DNA of 7,230 bases from Solirubrobacterales bacterium (GTDB lineage: Bacteria; Actinomycetota; Thermoleophilia; Solirubrobacterales; Solirubrobacteraceae). Below are positions 6,845-7,230 of the stretch, in pieces. Below the pieces are notes generated by a model. The model was not told where the DNA came from. It saw nothing but the letters and a program-made list of their open reading frames with translations, and made no database searches. Every line of letters begins with the position of its first letter. Position 1 is the stretch's first letter. The stretch covers positions 1 through 7,230 of the forward strand of contig JACCYI010000055.1 of the NCBI GenBank assembly GCA_013696535.1. The letters are read 5' to 3'. Both the position numbers and the translations under genes were made by a program.

Positions 6845-6937
6845 GGAGCGGCACGGGTCTGGTGGTCCATCCGGTCTTCAAAACCGGCAGGGCGTGGAAG
6901 CCCCACGCTTGGAAGGTTCGATTCCTTCGCCGCTTCG
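6845..6937 (+). tRNA. selC: tRNA-Sec (anticodon UCA)
   Basis: A complete 93-base selenocysteine tRNA folds from this stretch. The acceptor stem has 8 pairs (6845-6852 with 6929-6936, one G-U). The D stem is 6855-6859 with 6864-6868 and a four-base loop. The anticodon stem CCGGT/ACCGG (6871-6875 with 6883-6887) closes the loop CTTCAAA, whose bases 6878-6880 are TCA. A long variable arm has GCGTGG (6892-6897) paired with CCACGC (6903-6908), extended by two G-U pairs. The T arm is GAAGG/CCTTC (6912-6916 with 6924-6928) around TTCGATT. The 8+5 acceptor/T-arm geometry, long variable arm and UCA anticodon together are diagnostic of tRNA-Sec and exclude Ser or Leu tRNAs. The discriminator is G6937; CCA is not encoded (TCG follows). 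It decodes UGA as selenocysteine together with SelA, SelB and SelD, whose genes are not in the window. Confidence 0.95.
6912..6937 (+). other. Putative integration (att) core at the tRNA-Sec 3' end
   Basis: The T arm plus 3' acceptor half of tRNA-Sec is the part of tRNA genes usually copied by integrating elements as the att core, because it restores the tRNA. An integrase begins about 100 bases downstream, pointing away from the tRNA, which is the standard arrangement. The second copy that would prove it would lie beyond the window, so the extent of the core is inferred. Confidence 0.45.
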
Positions 6938-7029
6938 TCGCTGCAAATGCGCAGTTTCTGACTCTCGCAGTTCCCTTAGTCGGCAGCCCGTTTGAGCAAG
7001 TAGGTCCCGAATAAGTCCCGAGACTCGGC
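6938..7029. other. Non-coding gap between tRNA-Sec and integrase promoter
   Basis: This gap holds no convincing gene. It contains a weak hairpin CTGC/GCAG (6941-6954) followed by TTTCTG, which may be a poor tRNA terminator, a short direct repeat CGCAGTT (6950-6956 and 6966-6972), and the GTCCCGA pair. It is less GC-rich than the neighbouring chromosome. If the integrase acts at the tRNA, the element begins inside this gap or at the tRNA 3' end. Confidence 0.4.
7004..7021 (+). repeat. Tandem direct repeat GTCCCGA x2
   Basis: GTCCCGA occurs at 7004-7010 and again at 7015-7021, separated by ATAA, giving an 11-base period (one helical turn). The pair lies between the tRNA and the integrase start, just upstream of a candidate -10 box. 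Such spacing on one face of DNA suits an excisionase, repressor or integrase arm-type site; which one cannot be told. Confidence 0.5.
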
Positions 7030-7035
7030 TAGAGT
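7030..7035 (+). promoter_or_regulatory. Candidate -10 box (TAGAGT) for the integrase
   Basis: TAGAGT fits TAnnnT and sits exactly six bases before GTG 7042, the placement expected for a leaderless transcript starting at that GTG. The GTCCCGA repeats occupy the spacer and -35 area, where a bound protein would block RNA polymerase. Confidence 0.4.
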
Positions 7036-7041
7036 GTTGCC

Positions 7042-7230
7042 GTGGATCGGGACGTACAACAGCCGATCAGCGGGCACGTCTACCGCGTCGAGCGTGCGCG
7101 GACCGGTCTGGTACGCGAAGTACCGGCTGCCGGACGGTCGTCAGGTCCAGCGCAAGATCGGGCCGGCGTGGACGTCCCGCGGACGACCAGCCGCCGGGCA
7201 CTTCACCAAGCGCTCGGCGCAGGCGTGGCT
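7042..7230 (+). CDS. Site-specific integrase (tyrosine recombinase type), N-terminal part, apparently frameshifted
   Basis: The gene runs off the window. Two overlapping frames each carry part of a recognisable integrase N-terminus. From GTG 7042 the translation is VDRDVQQPISGHVYRVERA, and the next frame, from about 7097, gives RGPVWYAKYRLPDGRQVQRK, then GPAWTSRGRPAAGHFTKRSAQAWL. Joined, they form one continuous segment like the start of actinobacterial phage/island integrases that I recognise from family knowledge; the catalytic R-H-R-Y domain would be further right. A reading-frame change of one extra or two missing bases near 7096-7100 is implied. Alternatively translation starts in the second frame at GTG 7034, giving a different N-terminus without a frameshift. 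Neither frame has a stop before the window end. The assignment as a tyrosine rather than serine recombinase rests on this N-terminal style and the tRNA site. Confidence 0.7.
   Translation, partial: MDRDVQQPISGHVYRVERARTGLVREVPAAGRSSGPAQDRAGVDVPRTTSRRALHQALGAGVA

Noticed and set aside
6941..6960. Rho-independent terminator after tRNA-Sec (CTGC/GCAG hairpin then TTTCTG)
   Set aside because: The stem has only four strong pairs and the T-run is interrupted; it is too weak to list as a terminator.
6950..6972. CGCAGTT direct repeat as an integrase arm site
   Set aside because: Two 7-base copies with 16-base spacing and no further support could be chance; it is noted only in the description of the gap.
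1..7230. CRISPR array, insertion sequence ends, rRNA or riboswitch
   Set aside because: No regularly spaced repeats, no transposase with flanking inverted repeats, no rRNA-like segments and no recognisable riboswitch fold were seen on reading both strands.

Overview
The window comes from a high-GC bacterium, most likely an actinomycete-type lineage (Actinomycetota). The evidence is very high G+C (one sampled line, 901-960, is 47 of 60 G+C), an actinobacterial-style PAC2-family protein, sparse Shine-Dalgarno sequences with TAnnnT boxes placed 6-7 nt before start codons (leaderless style), and an integrase N-terminus of a type I associate with actinobacterial islands. Placement in Thermoleophilia/Solirubrobacterales is a guess from remembered protein style, not something shown here. 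The tRNA-Sec gene means the organism probably makes selenoproteins.

Layout. Bases 1-2462 (+) hold the C-terminal part of a UvrD-type helicase fused to a PD-(D/E)XK nuclease with an Fe-S-type cysteine set (DNA repair/recombination). It is followed on the same strand by a small DUF2294/MpsC-family protein (2537-2989). Five bases after that gene's stop lies the end of a minus-strand pair read from 5105 down to 2995: a PAC2-family protein, then an MFS transporter whose ribosome binding site overlaps the PAC2 stop. A 65-base divergent intergenic region separates this pair from a plus-strand YhaM-like OB-fold/HD-domain exoribonuclease (5171-6040). A compositionally distinct gene for a GH16-like (concanavalin A-like fold) protein follows (6060-6800). 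Then come tRNA-Sec(UCA) (6845-6937) and the beginning of a site-specific integrase (from about 7042 to the window end).

How it fits together. Most of the window looks like chromosomal housekeeping: a repair helicase-nuclease, an RNA-processing HD nuclease, a PAC2 protein and a transporter. The right edge is different. The selenocysteine tRNA, without an encoded CCA, is followed by about 100 bases with short direct repeats and then an integrase pointing away from the tRNA. This is the classic boundary of an integrative element inserted at the 3' end of a tRNA gene, so the accessory region probably continues to the right of the window. The integrase start region appears to carry a frameshift. 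The GH16-like gene, on the chromosome side of the tRNA, has lower G+C and a degenerate catalytic motif. I found no CRISPR array, complete insertion sequence, rRNA, or clearly new multi-gene system inside the window. No stretch over 300 bases lacks a gene.
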